Positions 41,119 to 49,455 of a stretch of 64,000 nt of DNA are shown here, in pieces. Each line of letters starts with the position of its first letter. Within the stretch, counting starts at the first letter, position 1. This DNA comes from Flavobacterium sp. MFBS3-15 (GTDB taxonomy: Bacteria > Bacteroidota > Bacteroidia > Flavobacteriales > Flavobacteriaceae): the NCBI RefSeq assembly GCF_026107645.2, contig NZ_JAPCHV010000011.1:62001-126000 (forward strand), in the 5' to 3' direction. Below the pieces are notes generated by a model that was not told the origin of the DNA, ran no database searches, and saw nothing but the letters and a program-made list of their open reading frames with translations. Position numbers and translations under genes: made by a program.

Positions 41119-42120
41119 ATGCACGCAGAATTAAAGAAAAAAGTTCTTATAACGGGTGGTGCAGGCTTTATCGGCTCAAATTTGTGCGACCATTTTATAA
41201 ACAAAGGTTATAAAGTAGTTTGCCTTGATAATTTTGCCACCGGCCACAGGAAGAATATCGAACACCATCTTTCAAATCCCGATTTCACGCTTATTGAGGG
41301 CGACATAAGGAATATGGCTGATTGCATGGCAGCAGCTGAAGGTGCTGACTATGTGTTGCATCAGGCGGCCTTGGGTTCTGTGCCGCGCTCCATAAAAGAT
41401 CCGTATACCAGCAACGATGTCAATGTTAGCGGGTTTCTTAACATGATCATAGCATCCAGGGATGCGGGTGTTAAGAGGTTTGTCTACGCTGCAAGCTCAT
41501 CCACCTACGGTGATTTTGAGTCGCTTCCTAAAGTCGAGGATAAAATTGGGAAACCGCTATCGCCTTATGCCATTACCAAGTATGTGAATGAACTATATGC
41601 CGATATCTTCAGCAAGACCTATGGCATCGAAACGATCGGTCTCCGCTATTTCAATGTTTTTGGCAGGAGGCAGGACCCTAATGGGGCTTATGCGGCGGTA
41701 ATACCAAAATTTGTAATGCAGTTCATGAAGCATGAGAGCCCTGTTGTTAACGGTGATGGTAATTATTCGAGAGATTTTACCTATATCGATAATGTGGTGC
41801 TGATGAATGAGCTGGCTATGACTACGGATAATCCGGAGGCTGTAAATACAGTATATAACACCGCTTTTGGCGACCGCAATACGCTTAATGACCTTATTGG
41901 CTACCTGAAGCAATATCTTTCTGAATACGATGCAGAAATTGCTAATGTAGAAGTTATTCACGGGCCAAACAGACAGGGGGATATCCCGCATTCGCTTGCA
42001 AGTATAGACAAAGCGAAGCAGATGCTTGGCTATAATCCGGAATTTTCACTTCAGGCCGGTTTAAAACAAGCCGTGGGATGGTATTGGGAAAACCTAAAAA
42101 CTACAGAAACAGTAAAATAA
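41119..42120 (+). CDS. tviC: UDP-GlcNAc(A) 4-epimerase-like SDR (TviC/WbpP type)
   Basis: A 333-residue extended short-chain dehydrogenase started at MHAELKKKVLITGG (ATG 41119); the longer frame from 41074 begins inside the promoter. NAD-binding TGGAGFIGSNLC, catalytic Ser-Thr region AASSSTYGD, and Tyr-x3-Lys in SPYAITKYVNEL are present; GRRQDPNGAYAAVIPKF and GPNRQGDIPHSLA match the WbpP/TviC group, which interconverts UDP-GlcNAc(A) and UDP-GalNAc(A). The next gene is a TviB-like dehydrogenase, so together they would make UDP-GalNAcA. First gene of the polysaccharide locus. Confidence 0.88.
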   Translation: MHAELKKKVLITGGAGFIGSNLCDHFINKGYKVVCLDNFATGHRKNIEHHLSNPDFTLIEGDIRNMADCMAAAEGADYVLHQAALGSVPRSIKDPYTSNDVNVSGFLNMIIASRDAGVKRFVYAASSSTYGDFESLPKVEDKIGKPLSPYAITKYVNELYADIFSKTYGIETIGLRYFNVFGRRQDPNGAYAAVIPKFVMQFMKHESPVVNGDGNYSRDFTYIDNVVLMNELAMTTDNPEAVNTVYNTAFGDRNTLNDLIGYLKQYLSEYDAEIANVEVIHGPNRQGDIPHSLASIDKAKQMLGYNPEFSLQAGLKQAVGWYWENLKTTETVK

Positions 42121-42123
42121 TAG

Positions 42124-43392
42124 ATGAAAATAGCAGTAATTGGATTAGGATATGTCGGGCTGCCTTTAGCCAGGCTGTTTGCTACAAAATATTCAGTAAT
42201 AGGCTTTGATATCAACCAATCCCGGGTAAATGAGCTTAATTCAGGCAAAGACAGTACCCTGGAGGTTGAAGATGATCTCCTTAAGTCTGTCCTTGTAGAT
42301 GAGCCGGGCAAGCCTGGCTTGTACTGCTCAACAAACATAGACGATATCAAAGACTGTAATTATTATGTAGTTACTGTTCCGACCCCTGTTGATAAGAACA
42401 ACAGGCCGGATCTCACGCCGCTTTATAAGTCCAGCGAAACCGTAGGTAAGGTGCTCAAGAAAGGCGATATTGTCATTTATGAATCTACTGTGTATCCCGG
42501 AGTTACCGAGGACGAATGCGTACCGGTGCTGGAGCGTGTAAGCGGCCTTAAATTCAATGAGGATTTCTTTGCAGGCTACTCTCCCGAAAGGATTAACCCC
42601 GGTGATAAAGAACATACTGTAGAAAAAATATTAAAGGTGACTGCAGGTTCTACACCTGAAGTTGGCGAGAAAGTAAACGAGCTTTACAGGTCGGTTATAA
42701 AAGCGGGTACACACCTTGCGCCAACTATAAAAGTTGCCGAAGCGGCTAAAGTAATCGAGAACTCGCAAAGGGATATCAATATCGCCTTTGTAAATGAGTT
42801 GGCTAAAATATTCAACTGCATGGACATTGATACACATGCAGTATTGGAGGCCGCGGGTACAAAGTGGAATTTCCTTCCCTTCAGGCCGGGCCTTGTGGGG
42901 GGGCACTGCATAGGGGTAGATCCTTATTACCTGGCCCAGAAAGCCCAGGAGGTAGGCTATCATCCCGAAATCATTCTTGCAGGCAGGAGGCTTAATGACA
43001 GCATGGGGGAGTATGTAGCATCCCAGGTGGTTAAGCTGATGATAAAGAGGAATATAACGATCAATAATTCTAACCTCCTCATGCTGGGTATTACCTTTAA
43101 AGAGAACTGCCCGGATGTGAGGAATACAAAGATTATCGATGTTATCAAGGCACTGAAGGATTACGGTATCAATATTACCATTTTTGATCCGTGGGCAAGC
43201 CCTGCGGAGGTTAATCATGAATATGGCCTTGAAACCGTTACCGTGCTTCCTTCTGAAAAGTATGATGCCATTGTTCTTGGTGTCGCTCACAATGAGTTTA
43301 AAGAGCTTGATTTTTCAAATATCAGGACAGCTAATAGTGTTGTTTATGATGTGAAGGGTATACTGGGCGCTAAAGCCGACGGTAAGCTCTAA
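42124..43392 (+). CDS. tviB: UDP-N-acetylglucosamine/galactosamine 6-dehydrogenase (TviB/WbpO type)
   Basis: A 422-residue nucleotide-sugar dehydrogenase: N-terminal NAD domain ([19 protein letters not shown]), central helical domain with Lys and Asn active-site region ([19 protein letters not shown]), catalytic cysteine in [12 protein letters not shown], and a C-terminal UDP-binding domain ([16 protein letters not shown]). It oxidises UDP-GlcNAc (or UDP-GalNAc) to the uronic acid with two NAD. It starts 3 bases after the epimerase gene, as in Vi-type pathways. Confidence 0.92.
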   Translation: MKIAVIGLGYVGLPLARLFATKYSVIGFDINQSRVNELNSGKDSTLEVEDDLLKSVLVDEPGKPGLYCSTNIDDIKDCNYYVVTVPTPVDKNNRPDLTPLYKSSETVGKVLKKGDIVIYESTVYPGVTEDECVPVLERVSGLKFNEDFFAGYSPERINPGDKEHTVEKILKVTAGSTPEVGEKVNELYRSVIKAGTHLAPTIKVAEAAKVIENSQRDINIAFVNELAKIFNCMDIDTHAVLEAAGTKWNFLPFRPGLVGGHCIGVDPYYLAQKAQEVGYHPEIILAGRRLNDSMGEYVASQVVKLMIKRNITINNSNLLMLGITFKENCPDVRNTKIIDVIKALKDYGINITIFDPWASPAEVNHEYGLETVTVLPSEKYDAIVLGVAHNEFKELDFSNIRTANSVVYDVKGILGAKADGKL

Positions 43393-43418
43393 TATTGGAT
43401 ACTTACATTTTTACAATT

Positions 43419-44816
43419 ATGAAAATTACAAATATATGTTGTATAGGTGCCGGTTACGTTGGCGGGCCGACAATGGCAGTCATTGCGCACAAGTGCCCGG
43501 ACATTAAGGTAACAATTGTTGACCTGAATGCTGAAAGGATTGCAGCATGGAATGATGAAAATATAGATAACCTTCCTGTTTATGAACCGGGCCTTGGAGA
43601 GATTGTCCGGTCGGCAAGGGGAAGGAACCTTTTTTTCTCTACAGAAGTTGAAAAAGCGATTGACGAAGCGCAGATGATATTCATTTCTGTGAATACCCCA
43701 ACGAAAACTTATGGACTTGGGAAGGGCAAGGCGGCAGATTTGAAGTATATTGAACTTTGTGCCAGGCAGATTGCCTCTGTGGCAAAGGATGATAAAATAG
43801 TAGTTGAAAAATCAACACTTCCCGTGCGTACTGCTGAAGCGGTGAGGAGCATTCTTGATAATACAGGGAATGGTGTTAAATTCCAAATATTGTCGAACCC
43901 AGAATTCCTTGCCGAAGGAACAGCTGTAGATGATTTGCTGAATCCTGACAGGGTGCTTATAGGCGGCGATACCGATGCAGAAGGGCAGGAAGCTATCAAT
44001 GCGCTGGTTGAGGTATATGCAAACTGGATACCTAAGGAGCGCATCCTTACTACGAATGTATGGTCGTCAGAACTTTCAAAGTTAACTGCCAACGCTTTCC
44101 TGGCGCAAAGGGTTTCATCTATCAATGCAATGTCGGAGCTGTGTGAAAAAACCGGTGCCGATGTGAATGAGGTGGCAAGGGCTATAGGGATGGACAGCCG
44201 GATAGGGCCAAAATTCCTCAAGGCATCTGTTGGTTTTGGCGGCTCATGTTTCCAAAAGGATATCCTTAATCTTGTCTATATTGCCAAGTCATACGGCCTT
44301 CATGAAGTTGCTGATTACTGGGAGCAGGTTATCATAATGAACGATCATCAAAAAAGGCGTTTTGCGGCAAACATTGTTAAAACGCTTTACAATACCGTAT
44401 CCGGGAAAAAAATTGCTTTCCTCGGATGGGCATTTAAAAAAGACACCAATGACACACGTGAATCGGCAGCAATATATGTAGCTGATGACCTGTTAAACGA
44501 ACAAGCCAGCATAGCGGTTTATGACCCGAAAGTGGAGACTGAAACAATTTACAGGGATCTGGACTATCTCGGTACAAGGACGCCTGCTGAAAACAAATCG
44601 GGCGTTGTAACATTTGAAGATGCCTATGAGGCATGCCACAATGCTCATGCTATAGCAGTATTGACAGAGTGGGATGAATTTAAAGGATATGACTGGCAAA
44701 AAATATACGATAATATGAAAAAACCTGCCTTTGTTTTTGATGGCAGGAATGTTTTGGATGCCGGTAAGCTGATGGGAATAGGGTTCATATTTAATGGGGT
44801 AGGAAAAGCCTATTAA
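43419..44816 (+). CDS. ugd: UDP-glucose 6-dehydrogenase, eukaryote-like
   Basis: A 465-residue enzyme started at [16 protein letters not shown] (ATG 43419); an upstream TTG frame is not needed. The text follows animal UGDH very closely: [59 protein letters not shown], the catalytic cysteine in [11 protein letters not shown], and [15 protein letters not shown]. It converts UDP-glucose to UDP-glucuronate. It lies 26 bases after tviB and supplies the substrate of the epimerase at 45424. Confidence 0.95.
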   Translation: MKITNICCIGAGYVGGPTMAVIAHKCPDIKVTIVDLNAERIAAWNDENIDNLPVYEPGLGEIVRSARGRNLFFSTEVEKAIDEAQMIFISVNTPTKTYGLGKGKAADLKYIELCARQIASVAKDDKIVVEKSTLPVRTAEAVRSILDNTGNGVKFQILSNPEFLAEGTAVDDLLNPDRVLIGGDTDAEGQEAINALVEVYANWIPKERILTTNVWSSELSKLTANAFLAQRVSSINAMSELCEKTGADVNEVARAIGMDSRIGPKFLKASVGFGGSCFQKDILNLVYIAKSYGLHEVADYWEQVIIMNDHQKRRFAANIVKTLYNTVSGKKIAFLGWAFKKDTNDTRESAAIYVADDLLNEQASIAVYDPKVETETIYRDLDYLGTRTPAENKSGVVTFEDAYEACHNAHAIAVLTEWDEFKGYDWQKIYDNMKKPAFVFDGRNVLDAGKLMGIGFIFNGVGKAY

Positions 44817-44928
44817 CGGATCCTTAGGGTTTTGAATAATATTAATTAATAATACTGAATGTTAGCCCAAAGGTAATTGGGACTGACGGGGCGGAGCCGT
44901 GAAAAGGCGTGCCGAAAAGGACCTGATA

Positions 44929-45411
44929 ATGCCGTGGTACGTAGTTTATACAAATCCGAAATCCGAGAAAAAAGTTTCACAACAGCTTGTCGCAATGGGC
45001 ATCGAGGTATATTGCCCTTTGGTGTCTGCTGTAAGGCAATGGTCTGACAGGAAGAAGAAGGTAGAAGTACCTTTATTTACATCCTATGTGTTTGTAAATA
45101 TAGAGGAAAAAGATAAAAACCGTGTGTTTGATGCCAGGGGAGTTGTCAAATACCTGTTTTGGCTTGGCAAGCCTGCGGTTGTGAGGGAAGAAGAAATTCT
45201 TGCCATAAAAAAATGGCTTACAGAAGAGGTGACAGATGTAGAAGTTGGCAGCATAAAAAAAGGCGATCTTTTTGAAATTAAAGACGGGCCTTTTGCAAAC
45301 CATTCCGGCGTTATACATGAAATAAGCAAAAGCACAATTAAACTGATAATAGAATCAATAGGTGTCGTGCTGACCATTAAATATGGCGCGGGCAAGGACA
45401 CAACCAGATAA
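44929..45411 (+). CDS. UpxY-type transcription antiterminator (NusG/RfaH family)
   Basis: A 160-residue protein started at MPWYVVYTNPKSEKKV (ATG 44929; a GTG ten codons earlier is less likely). N-terminal NGN domain (PLFTSYVFVNIEEKDKNRVF, VVKYLFWLGKPAVV) and C-terminal KOW domain (KGDLFEIKDGPFANHSGVI). UpxY proteins of Bacteroidota capsule operons stop premature termination in the operon they belong to. Here the gene is fourth in the locus, so it would mainly favour transcription of what follows. The 112 bases before it hold a short hairpin (cccaa/ttggg, 44863-44880 region) but no clear promoter. Confidence 0.88.
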   Translation: MPWYVVYTNPKSEKKVSQQLVAMGIEVYCPLVSAVRQWSDRKKKVEVPLFTSYVFVNIEEKDKNRVFDARGVVKYLFWLGKPAVVREEEILAIKKWLTEEVTDVEVGSIKKGDLFEIKDGPFANHSGVIHEISKSTIKLIIESIGVVLTIKYGAGKDTTR

Positions 45412-45423
45412 ACCGGACATAGC

Positions 45424-46425
45424 ATGAAAATATTGGTTACAGGCGCTGCGGGATTCATTGGATACCACCTTTGTGAGAGGCTTCTGGCTATGGGCCATGA
45501 TGTAGTGGGGCTTGACAACATTAATGATTACTATGATGTAAACCTTAAATACGGAAGGCTTTTGCAATTGGGTATTGCAGATCCTGCCGACAATGTTTTG
45601 CAGCCAAGCAGCATTTATGATAAATTCAGCTTTGTGAAGATGGGGCTTGAGGAAAGGCAAGCGCTACCTGCCCTGTTTGAACAACAGCAATTTGACATCG
45701 TATGCAATCTTGCAGCCCAGGCGGGAGTAAGGTATAGCCTGCAAAACCCGTTTGCCTATATAGACAGCAACATTGTAGGATTCATGAACATACTCGAGTG
45801 TTGCAGGAATAATAATGTGAAAAATCTTGTGTATGCAAGCAGCTCAAGTATATATGGGCTTAACGATAAGATTCCATTTTCTACAGATGACAACGTCGAT
45901 AACCCGATAAGCCTCTATGCTGCCACCAAGAAAAGCAATGAGCTGATGGCGCACACTTACAGCCACTTGTTTGGAATCAAGACAACTGGCCTCCGCTTCT
46001 TTACTGTGTATGGCCCATGGGGCAGGCCTGACATGGCCATGTTCCTGTTTACAGACGCAATATTAAAAGATAAGCCAATACAAGTATTCAATGAAGGTAG
46101 GCTCTCAAGGGATTTTACTTATATAGATGACACAGTGCAGGGTATTGTAGATACATTGTTTGATGCTGATAAGGATACACTGTACAAAGTATACAACATA
46201 GGTAACAGCAAGCCTGTAAAACTGTTAGATTTTATTGCCGAAATAGAAAAAACCATAGGCCGCGAGGCAAAGAAGGATTACCTGCCAATGCAGCCGGGTG
46301 ACGTTGAAAGGACATGGGCCGATGTAGCGCCTCTTGCTGCCGATTTTGACTACCAGCCTTCAACCGATATCAGTGTGGGGGTCGAAAAATTCATAAACTG
46401 GTATAAGGAATATTATAAAGTATAA
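45424..46425 (+). CDS. UDP-glucuronate 4-epimerase-like SDR
   Basis: A 333-residue extended SDR: NAD motif VTGAAGFIGYHLCERL, LDNINDYYDVNLKYGRL (typical of the UDP-glucuronate epimerase group), AAQAGVRYSLQNP, SSSSIYG, Tyr-x3-Lys in SLYAATKKSNEL, and FFTVYGPWGRPDMA. It would turn UDP-GlcA from the preceding Ugd into UDP-GalA. It lies 12 bases after the antiterminator gene and closes the nucleotide-sugar block. Confidence 0.9.
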   Translation: MKILVTGAAGFIGYHLCERLLAMGHDVVGLDNINDYYDVNLKYGRLLQLGIADPADNVLQPSSIYDKFSFVKMGLEERQALPALFEQQQFDIVCNLAAQAGVRYSLQNPFAYIDSNIVGFMNILECCRNNNVKNLVYASSSSIYGLNDKIPFSTDDNVDNPISLYAATKKSNELMAHTYSHLFGIKTTGLRFFTVYGPWGRPDMAMFLFTDAILKDKPIQVFNEGRLSRDFTYIDDTVQGIVDTLFDADKDTLYKVYNIGNSKPVKLLDFIAEIEKTIGREAKKDYLPMQPGDVERTWADVAPLAADFDYQPSTDISVGVEKFINWYKEYYKV

Positions 46426-46467
46426 TTAGTAAGGTTGGAAACAATATGTTGAATGCTAACACTATAT

Positions 46468-46490
46468 AATTATACTGATTTGGTATAATT
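46468..46490 (+). promoter_or_regulatory. perfect 8-7-8 operator upstream of the PAPS operon
   Basis: Half-sites aattatac (46468-46475) and gtataatt (46483-46490) are exact inverted copies around a 7-base spacer. The dyad lies 15 bases upstream of the promoter at 46506-46533, centred about 60 bases before the expected start of transcription, a usual place for an activator or repressor. Confidence 0.5.
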
Positions 46491-46505
46491 AATAGAATTC
46501 TTCGC

Positions 46506-46533
46506 TTGCTATTGTGAAATTGCATTATATTTG
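46506..46533 (+). promoter_or_regulatory. promoter of the cysQ-DUF2061-cysC-cysD-cysN block
   Basis: TTG (46506-46508), 17 bases, TATATTTG (46526-46533). It lies 84 bases before the cysQ start codon in a 192-base gap and indicates that PAPS genes have their own transcript besides read-through from upstream. Confidence 0.7.
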
Positions 46534-46617
46534 CCCGGTTGCTAAGAGCTTGAGATTGTTAAGAAAAACAGGCTTTCGAAGCAATTTTTGAAAATATAAA
46601 ACCAAACCATACAATTG

Positions 46618-47418
46618 ATGAACCAGAACTACAAAACAGCCATAAAAGCCAGTATTGAGGCAGGAGAGGCGATCATGCAAATTTATGTAAAGGATTTTGC
46701 AGTTGATTACAAACAGGACGAGTCGCCCCTGACCGATGCCGACAAGGCTGCTAATGAGGTTATCATGGAGCACCTGATGCCTATTGGAATCCCTGTAATC
46801 AGTGAGGAAAACAAACAATTGCCATATGAAGAACGTAAAGGCTGGACATCTTGTTGGATAGTGGACCCACTTGACGGTACAAAGGAATTCATCAAGAAGA
46901 ATGGAGAGTTTACTGTAAATATTGCATTAGTGACTAATGGTGTGCCACAATTTGGTGTAATTTATGTCCCTGCTGTAAATATGGTGTATTATGCCGATGC
47001 AGCTACAGGTACTGCCTATCGTGCTGAAGTCAAAGATACCTCTGCAGATGTTGAAGAAGTGTTAAAAAATGCAGTTGCCATTGGCCCGGCAAGGGACGAT
47101 AAGGCGATGAGGGTGGTAGGCAGCCGGTCACATATGAGCCAGGATACATTGGAGTATGTAGATGGCCTTAAACAAGTTACGGATAAGGAAATAGAGATTG
47201 TTTCTAAGGGTAGTTCACTTAAATTTTGCCTTGTTGCAGAAGGTAAAGCTGATGTTTACCCCAGGTTTGCCCCTACCATGGAATGGGATACAGCTGCAGG
47301 ACAGGCCATCTGTAAGGCTGTTGGCGTTTCTGTCATTGATTGGGGAACCAAGCAGGAAATGCAGTATAATAAAGAGAATCTTTTAAATCCGTATTTTTTA
47401 GTGTCATATGAAGGATAA
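46618..47418 (+). CDS. cysQ: 3-prime(2-prime),5-prime-bisphosphate nucleotidase CysQ
   Basis: A 266-residue inositol-monophosphatase-fold enzyme (ATG 46618). Metal site I: DESPLTDADKAANE; metal site II: WIVDPLDGTKEFIKKNGEF; C-terminal site PTMEWDTAAGQAI. It hydrolyses 3-prime-phosphoadenosine 5-prime-phosphate (PAP), the by-product of sulfotransferases, to AMP. First gene of the PAPS block; it overlaps the next gene by 11 bases. Confidence 0.95.
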   Translation: MNQNYKTAIKASIEAGEAIMQIYVKDFAVDYKQDESPLTDADKAANEVIMEHLMPIGIPVISEENKQLPYEERKGWTSCWIVDPLDGTKEFIKKNGEFTVNIALVTNGVPQFGVIYVPAVNMVYYADAATGTAYRAEVKDTSADVEEVLKNAVAIGPARDDKAMRVVGSRSHMSQDTLEYVDGLKQVTDKEIEIVSKGSSLKFCLVAEGKADVYPRFAPTMEWDTAAGQAICKAVGVSVIDWGTKQEMQYNKENLLNPYFLVSYEG

Positions 47419-47878
47419 TTCACACAAGCGGCATTTAGTTAAGGCGGTTAGCTGGCGTGTAGTGGGTACTATTGATACCATGCTGCTTAGCTGGCTGATT
47501 TCCGGAGACCCAATGATAGGTGTCAAGGTAGGCTTCTCTGAAGTATTGACCAAAATATTGCTCTATTATCTTCATGAGCGGGCGTGGTTTAAAATTAACC
47601 TTTCTAAAGACGGGATATTACGCGAAAGCCGCAAGCGCCACCTTGCAAAAACTGTTAGCTGGCGTATGGTTGGGACAATCGACACTATGATACTTGCCTG
47701 GATTATTTCGGGTAATCCTCTCACAGGATTTAAAATCGGCCTTTCGGAAGTGATGACTAAAATGACGCTTTATTACCTGCACGAAAGGATTTGGTATAAA
47801 GTGAAATTCGGCCTGCCTAAAGAAAAGATTGAAGAAATGGAAGCAGTAAAGGCTGCTAAGCAAAACGGCAAGATATGA
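47408..47878 (+). CDS. tandem DUF2061 membrane protein
   Basis: A 156-residue protein made of two DUF2061 repeats. Repeat 1 (about 7-62): KRHLVKAVSWRVVGTIDTM ... GFSEVLTKILLYYLHERAW; repeat 2 (about 75-130): KRHLAKTVSWRMVGTIDTM ... GLSEVMTKMTLYYLHERIW. Each repeat has two hydrophobic helices, giving four membrane helices with a basic R-H-x2-K-x2-SWR face. DUF2061 genes recur beside PAPS-synthesis genes, so a role in sulfate or PAPS handling at the membrane is a reasonable inference. Overlaps cysQ by 11 and cysC by 4 bases. Confidence 0.88.
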   Translation: MKDNSHKRHLVKAVSWRVVGTIDTMLLSWLISGDPMIGVKVGFSEVLTKILLYYLHERAWFKINLSKDGILRESRKRHLAKTVSWRMVGTIDTMILAWIISGNPLTGFKIGLSEVMTKMTLYYLHERIWYKVKFGLPKEKIEEMEAVKAAKQNGKI

Positions 47879-48468
47879 GCGAAAATATTGTAATGCATGA
47901 TTATGTGGTTTCGAGAGAAATGCGAAATCATAAGAACAAACATAAATCGGTTGTATTATGGTTTACCGGCCTTTCCGGCTCAGGGAAATCGACTATTGCT
48001 AATAAGGTTGAAGAAGCGCTTTTTCTTGACGGCCTTCAGACCTATACACTGGATGGAGATAACATCCGCTCAGGAATAAATAAAGGGCTGAGTTTCTCTG
48101 AAGAGGACAGGTATGAAAATTTAAGGCGTATCGCAGAAGTGGCAAAACTATTTGCAGATGCGGGAATGGTCACGATAGGAGCTTTTGTATCGCCTTTGCA
48201 TAAAGACAGGGAATTGGTGAGAAACATTGTTGGCGGGGCCGATTTTGTGGAAATCTTTGTAGATACCAGCCTGGAAGAGTGTGAGCGCAGGGATGTTAAG
48301 GGCCTTTATAAAAAAGCCCGTGCCGGTGAGATTAAGAACTTTACAGGCATAGATGCCCCTTACGAGAAGCCTGTTAATCCTGATGTTTTAATCGAAACTG
48401 AAAAGGAATCTATTGATATGGCAGTTAAAAAAGTAGTTACATTTGTAAAGCATAAACTTGAAATTTAA
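47875..48468 (+). CDS. cysC: adenylyl-sulfate kinase CysC
   Basis: A 197-residue P-loop kinase of full length: GLSGSGKSTIANKVEEAL, YTLDGDNIRSGINKGLSFS, RIAEVAKLFADAGMV, FVSPLHKDRELVR, and GLYKKARAGEIKNFTGIDAPYE in part (lid and substrate loop). It phosphorylates adenosine 5-prime-phosphosulfate (APS) to PAPS. Start overlaps the DUF2061 stop by 4 bases. Confidence 0.96.
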   Translation: MSENIVMHDYVVSREMRNHKNKHKSVVLWFTGLSGSGKSTIANKVEEALFLDGLQTYTLDGDNIRSGINKGLSFSEEDRYENLRRIAEVAKLFADAGMVTIGAFVSPLHKDRELVRNIVGGADFVEIFVDTSLEECERRDVKGLYKKARAGEIKNFTGIDAPYEKPVNPDVLIETEKESIDMAVKKVVTFVKHKLEI

Positions 48469-48472
48469 AGCA

Positions 48473-49378
48473 ATGAGCAAATATTATTTGAATTACCTTG
48501 ACGAGTTAGAGTCCGAAGCAATATTCATTCTTCGCGAAGTATGGGCACAGTTCCAAAACCCCGTAATCCTTTTTTCAGGCGGTAAGGACTCGATTGTTGT
48601 AACCCATCTGGCTAAAAAAGCTTTTCATCCTGCAAAAATACCTTTTGCTCTATTGCATGTTGACACCGGGCACAACTTTCCGGAAACGATGCAGTTCAGG
48701 GACGATCTTGTAAAGGAGCTGGGTGTAAGCCTGCTTGTGGGATCTGTACAGGAAGCTATTGACAAAGGCCGCGTTACTGAGGAAAAAGGTAAAAATGCAA
48801 GCCGTAACGTGCTTCAGATTACAGCCTTGCTTGATGCTATAGAAAGTAACAAAATCGATTGTGCCATTGGCGGTGGCCGTAGGGACGAGGAAAAAGCAAG
48901 GGCAAAAGAGCGCTTCTTCTCTCACAGGGACGACTTTGGCCAATGGGATCCTAAAAACCAGCGTCCTGAGCTTTGGAACCTGTTGAATGGCAAGCATTTT
49001 ATGGGTGAACACTTTAGGGCATTCCCTATCAGTAACTGGACTGAAATGGATGTTTGGAACTATATTAAGCGTGAAAACATTGCAATACCCTCCCTTTATT
49101 TCGCACACGACCGAGAAGTTGTGTGGCGTAATGACAGCTGGATACCAAAATCGGAATATCTTAAACTGGATGGAAGAGAAGAGGTTATCACTAAAAGGAT
49201 ACGTTTCCGTACCCTTGGAGATATTACGATTACAGGAGGTATTGAATCTGACGCAGATACACTTGCCAAGATTGTGGATGAAGTTTCCACTATGCGCCAT
49301 ACCGAAAGGGGTAACCGTTCTGATGACAAACGTTCAGAATCTTCTATGGAAGACAGGAAACGCGAAGGATATTTCTAA
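48473..49378 (+). CDS. cysD: sulfate adenylyltransferase subunit 2 CysD
   Basis: A 301-residue PP-loop ATPase (ATG 48473, 4 bases after the cysC stop). FSGGKDSIVVTHLAKKAF is the PP-loop; LLHVDTGHNFPETMQFRD, GGGRRDEEKARAKERFFS and the closing HTERGNRSDDKRSESSMEDR segment are characteristic. With CysN it forms ATP sulfurylase, making APS from ATP and sulfate; CysN hydrolyses GTP to drive the reaction. Confidence 0.97.
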   Translation: MSKYYLNYLDELESEAIFILREVWAQFQNPVILFSGGKDSIVVTHLAKKAFHPAKIPFALLHVDTGHNFPETMQFRDDLVKELGVSLLVGSVQEAIDKGRVTEEKGKNASRNVLQITALLDAIESNKIDCAIGGGRRDEEKARAKERFFSHRDDFGQWDPKNQRPELWNLLNGKHFMGEHFRAFPISNWTEMDVWNYIKRENIAIPSLYFAHDREVVWRNDSWIPKSEYLKLDGREEVITKRIRFRTLGDITITGGIESDADTLAKIVDEVSTMRHTERGNRSDDKRSESSMEDRKREGYF

Positions 49379-49455
49379 GAGGAAAGCAAATTACCAATCC
49401 ATATTTAATAAATTGTACAATCTAAGCCCGAGCTTACAACTTATACTTCAATACA

